21,452 bases of DNA from Chara braunii (lineage: Eukaryota; Streptophyta; Charophyceae; Charales; Characeae), in assembly GCA_003427395.1 (NCBI GenBank), contig BFEA01000907.1, positions 159,783 to 181,234 of the forward strand. Reading direction: 5' to 3'. The notes below the pieces were generated by a model, which was not told the origin of the DNA, did no database searches, and saw only the letters and a program-made list of their open reading frames with translations. A program made the position numbers and the translations under genes. Of the stretch, positions 18,917 to 21,452 are shown one piece after another (position 1 is the first letter of the stretch; each line of letters starts with the position of its first letter).

Positions 18917-19296
18917 GAGACGCCAGACCCGGTCTCCAGCAGAGACTGCTTTTCCTACTATTTTTCATTGAGCCAGGGACGCAGGACCCGGTTTCCAGCA
19001 CTTTGGCGTCGCTTCCATTAATAATTGGATTCTTGAAAGGTTTATTTAAGGGACGCTGGACCCGGTTTCCAGCAGAAGAGAGATATTTCATTTTATGACA
19101 TTGATTTGAACTCTTAGCACACGATTCTCGGTATACAATAGACGCCACGGGGGAAGTATGGGGTAGGCAGGGGCTGGGTGAAGGAGGGAAACTCCACTGG
19201 TGCCCCCCAGTGACCCTCCACCCTTTACCCGACCAGGTCACAAGAAAGGAAGGGGGTTAAAGTTTTGATATGGGACGCCGGACCCGTTCTCCAACA
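18917..19296 (+). repeat. Cluster of four copies of the 25-bp hairpin motif
   Basis: The copies are at 18917-18941, 18976-19000, 19050-19074 and 19272-19296, with a partial one at 19342-19349. Each begins GGGACGC (GAGACGC in the first), has the core GACCCG, and ends TCCAGCA (TCCAACA in the last). In the best copy the arms GCTGGA and TCCAGC form a 6-bp stem with a seven-base loop. Confidence 0.85.
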
Positions 19297-19349
19297 CAGT
19301 GGTGTCCTTTTCAAATGGAAAGATTTGTAAAGAGGTATTCAGGGACGCC

Positions 19350-20265
19350 TTGTTGATTGCATCTTCAGGATGAGCTTGCTTTTCTTTGGATAGACCCTCT
19401 CGTTGTTCATATGAGGTATAACGGTTTCTGTTGTAGTCACCAAACTGGATTACTTTGAATCGTGTTGTAAGTTTTTAGTTCTGATTTCTGAAAATTTTAG
19501 TCTCTGATTGTATATGTCGTATTTTTTATGCAGATTTTTTAGTAGATCTTGATCGGTAGTTTGTATTTTTACTTTCTCATTTACGGTCTTGATTGTCGAT
19601 TCACTTTCAGCTTAGAATCTCCTGATTACTGTCTGAGTGACTTTCCCTCTTAATTGATTGTCGATTGTTTTTTTCTGTTTAGTAATTCTTGATTAATAGT
19701 CTGAGCGATTTCTTGAACTACGGTTCTGGAAATCAGAGTCGAAAGTTTGTGAGGACATCAGAATCAATTTTTTATTTAGTTCTTCTTTTCGAAATTTCGT
19801 TATGAATTGGATGCCAAAAATTCATGGCCTAAATTTCCTCGATTACTATTTGATATCATCTTTAAATTTCAATTCTCAAAAAGACGATACAGATAGGTTC
19901 TTAGCTTTGTTCCTGATTTTCGATGAAAAGATCTATGACCGTGGTGTTTTTTCTGTTGATGGCTGCCTAGGGGGAAACTAGAATGGGAGGATGGAAAAAA
20001 TGAAAGGGGACTTTCAACAGACGGGAGATGTCGGTTAAGGTGAGTAGGTCAAGAGGACGATGCTGGGACGACATAGACCGGTGTTGGAGCAGTGCTCTGT
20101 GACCCAGGGGGATCTTGAGATCCATGGAGTTATGCCGAGGGTGGAAGGCATAACCAGATCGTCCAATGTAGTTGGCACCGGGGTGTGGACCCTGTAACCT
20201 GTTTAGGGGTTTGCCGCTAAAGGAATTGTCGAGGGAGGAAGGCACTTCCTGTCCGTCAGAACTAG
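19350..20265 (+). other. T-rich middle of the LINE 3' UTR, no gene
   Basis: A T-rich stretch without open reading frames worth calling runs to about 19960. It is then followed by a more balanced segment in which a 92-codon minus-strand open stretch (20245-19967) shows no recognisable domain. Confidence 0.45.
19589..19719 (+). repeat. Two-copy 65-bp degenerate tandem repeat
   Basis: Both units (19589 and 19654) start TTGATTGTCGATT and contain a TTGATTA/CTGATTA block followed by GTCTGAG. The surrounding T-rich zone holds a looser third copy upstream (TCTTGATCGG near 19546). Confidence 0.65.
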
Positions 20266-20780
20266 GTTGGTCGGTACTGGGGAGGGTTGCGGTGTCCTGT
20301 TACCCTAGCAGAGGGGGGTATGAGACCAGGTGAGTTCTGGTACGAGGACTGAAAGCCGGGACCGACGGTTCGCTTGTTGAGAAGAAAATTTTAGGATAGT
20401 TGGTATTAGTTTCTAGTTTTGACCCCCCTTTTTTCTGAATTTTATCCTGTTTGGCCGTTAAGGGGAACTTGAGAATGTTTAGGATTGTAGGGCTTCTATC
20501 AATTTTTCTTAGGCTGCTTTGAAGTTGTTACACTCAGTGATCTGCGGCTGTTCGATGCCAGAATGACGCTGGTCAGTGCTAGGGTGTTGCCCTGTAACCT
20601 GTTGACGCAGGAGCGTGAGGCCTCGTAGAGAGATCTGGGGATGCTTTGGGGTGGGCATCTCACGGGGACAACCCAGGTTTGCTGCTGGGATGACGCTGGT
20701 CGGAGCTGGGGCGAGTTGTGTTGCCCTGTAACCCAGCAGGAAGTGGGGGTGTAAGGCCTGGAAGAGTTCGGCAGGGAGTA
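20266..20780 (+). repeat. Three imperfect repeat units in the LINE 3' UTR
   Basis: Units start near 20266, 20565 and 20692. Each has TTGGTCGGTACT or GACGCTGGTCRG followed by a CCTGT(A/T)ACC block and then GAGGCC/AAGGCC/GAGACC. The complement of the second and third units matches the paired units in the inverted fragment at 4243-4478, which supports that fragment's assignment. Confidence 0.7.
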
Positions 20781-20859
20781 ACGACAACTTTGAGGAACTC
20801 TGGAAAGGTTGTTAGGGAGGTCGAGATTTAGACCCCGGCGGTCTAATCGAAAAAGAAAC

Positions 20860-21340
20860 GAGGTGAGTGGGAGCAGGAGACGGTGGGATATCAAGCGTCC
20901 TACTAGTGAGGGGGCTAGCTGGTAGGATTGGAATAGGGTATAGCAGCAGTAGGGATGGTGGCTCTGCTGCGGTAAGTCTTGCCGGAGTGAGGTACAGAGG
21001 ATTGATGGGGGAGGGGGGGTCCGAGTCGGATTTGAATCCTGCTTATTCTTGAAGCCTGTTGTAGTCATTTCCTAAGTAGCTCCAACTTTTTGAGCCAAAA
21101 AAGGGGGAGTGGGGAAGGAGATGGTGGGATATCACGCGTCCTACTAGTGAGGGGGCTAGCTGGTAGGATGAGAATAGGGCATAGCAGCAACGGAGATGGT
21201 GGCTCTGCTGCAGTAAGTCTTGCCGGAGTGAGGTACAGTGGAAGGATGGAGGGGTTTTCTGAGTAGTTTCCTGAATTCTGTTCATATTCTGAAGTTTGTC
21301 GATGTCATTTTCTACGTAGCTTCAATTTTTTCTGAGCCAA
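20860..21340 (+). repeat. Two-copy 241-bp tandem repeat in the LINE 3' UTR
   Basis: GGTGGGATATCA at 20882 recurs at 21123-21124, giving a period of about 241. The units share CGTCCTACTAGTGAGGGGGC, GGTGGCTCTGCTGC and CTTGCCGGAGTGAGGTACAG, and end near GAGCCAAA. They look about 85% alike by eye. Confidence 0.9.
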
Positions 21341-21396
21341 AGCCGGGTAATGGCCCCAGTATCTCAATCTTCAAAAATTTATGTAAATTTCCATAT

Positions 21397-21452
21397 GGGA
21401 CGCTGGGCCCGGTTCCCAGCACATGCTGCTCCCCACGAATAGGTTGGAGCCT
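21397..21452 (+). other. Conserved 3'-terminal block of the LINE
   Basis: The fifth motif copy (21397-21421) is followed by CATGCTGCTCCCCACGAATA and GGTTGGAGCCT to the window edge. The same order occurs, inverted, at 4054-4000 and, diverged, at 7089-7035, each followed by an A-tail. The main LINE therefore probably ends about 10-20 bases past this window. Confidence 0.8.

Larger units (their letters stand above)
11272..21452 (+). mobile_element. Near full-length plant-type L1-like LINE, degenerate
   Basis: It has ORF1 with a zinc knuckle, ORF2 with endonuclease, reverse transcriptase and zf-RVT, and a long 3' UTR, all on the plus strand. The start given is where the ORF1 frame opens; the true 5' end may lie kilobases upstream. 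The 3' end is inferred by comparison with the inverted fragment at 3949-4510. There, the block ending TTGGAGC is followed by about ten bases and then the A-tail, so the window probably stops just short of this copy's tail. The zf-RVT tail is typical of plant L1 elements. Twelve in-frame stops and two frameshifts show it cannot make its own proteins. Confidence 0.85.
18857..21452 (+). other. LINE 3' UTR, ~2.6 kb, repeat-built
   Basis: From the ORF2 stop to the window end there is no coding signal. The stretch contains five copies of a 25-bp hairpin motif, a T-rich zone (19400-19930) with a 65-bp tandem repeat, a trio of imperfect units (20266-20780) and two 241-bp units (20860-21340). It then ends with the conserved terminal block. 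The minus-strand open stretches at 20499-21285 only reflect the two 241-bp units and are not called as genes. Confidence 0.7.

Noticed and set aside
18917-19074. Hammerhead ribozyme in the 3' UTR repeats
   Set aside because: The CTGATGA and GAAA core elements are not found in the needed arrangement around the motif copies.
18917-19296. A CRISPR-like array made of the 25-bp motif
   Set aside because: Spacing is irregular (59, 74, 222), copies diverge, the DNA is eukaryotic, and the motif recurs at LINE 3' ends.
20499-21285. Two homologous minus-strand proteins of 189 and 80 residues
   Set aside because: They are similar only because they cover the two 241-bp tandem units of the LINE 3' UTR. 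Their composition is repeat-like and no domain is seen.
4000-21452. A 17-kb DNA transposon with terminal inverted repeats
   Set aside because: The inverted ends at about 4.0 and 21.4 kb look like terminal repeats at first sight. However, the left one adjoins an A-tail and both match the 3' end of the LINE, and a third copy lies at 7.0 kb. Inverted LINE insertions explain it better.

Overview
The window reads as repeat-rich, intergenic nuclear DNA of a plant-lineage eukaryote. No intact host gene, rRNA gene or canonical tRNA gene is visible. The best-supported content is decayed retroelements: a plant-type L1 LINE with a zf-RVT zinc-binding tail, a CCHC Gag-like/GIY-YIG coding region, a tRNA-derived SINE, and 5'-truncated LINE ends. 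The low-complexity, Lys/Glu-rich Gag-like protein and the style of LINE ORF1 resemble what I remember of the charophyte alga Chara braunii. That is recollection, not a search; I put it at about 0.6.

Left part (1-4.5 kb). Two perfect 11-bp hairpins sit at the left edge. On the minus strand, one reading frame from ATG 2061 carries an Asn/Gly-rich N-terminus, a CCHC zinc knuckle, a long charged coiled-coil-like region, a SAP-like segment and then a well-conserved GIY-YIG nuclease domain. In-frame stops and one frameshift interrupt it. Upstream are AT-rich simple repeats, a 106-bp tandem duplication containing an N, a degenerate ~31-bp repeat, and an inverted 3'-end fragment of the LINE family with its (AAAAAT)n tail.

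Middle (4.5-11.3 kb). No genes are recognised. It holds a Pro-rich stretch, a 95/100-bp tandem duplication, a tRNA-derived SINE with A/B boxes and A-tail (5475-5913), a 26-bp perfect palindrome (6255-6280), a second inverted LINE 3' end (6925-7089), a ~170-bp direct repeat pair, a ~1-kb pyrimidine-rich block with internal duplications, GT and GA microsatellites, and a small MITE-like inverted repeat.

Right part (11.3-21.45 kb). A nearly full-length LINE lies on the plus strand. ORF1 has an odd CCHC knuckle, a Gln-rich linker and an unidentified C-terminal domain. ORF2 has an AP-type endonuclease, a reverse transcriptase with FVDD, an unassigned beta-rich segment and zf-RVT. A ~2.6-kb 3' UTR follows, built from several tandem repeat families and a 25-bp hairpin-forming motif. 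The same motif marks the two inverted fragments at 4.0 and 7.1 kb, which is how the LINE's 3' end can be placed within roughly 10-20 bases of the right edge. Each ORF carries one frameshift. Twelve in-frame stops are present in total, eight of them TGA, so this copy is dead unless supplied in trans.
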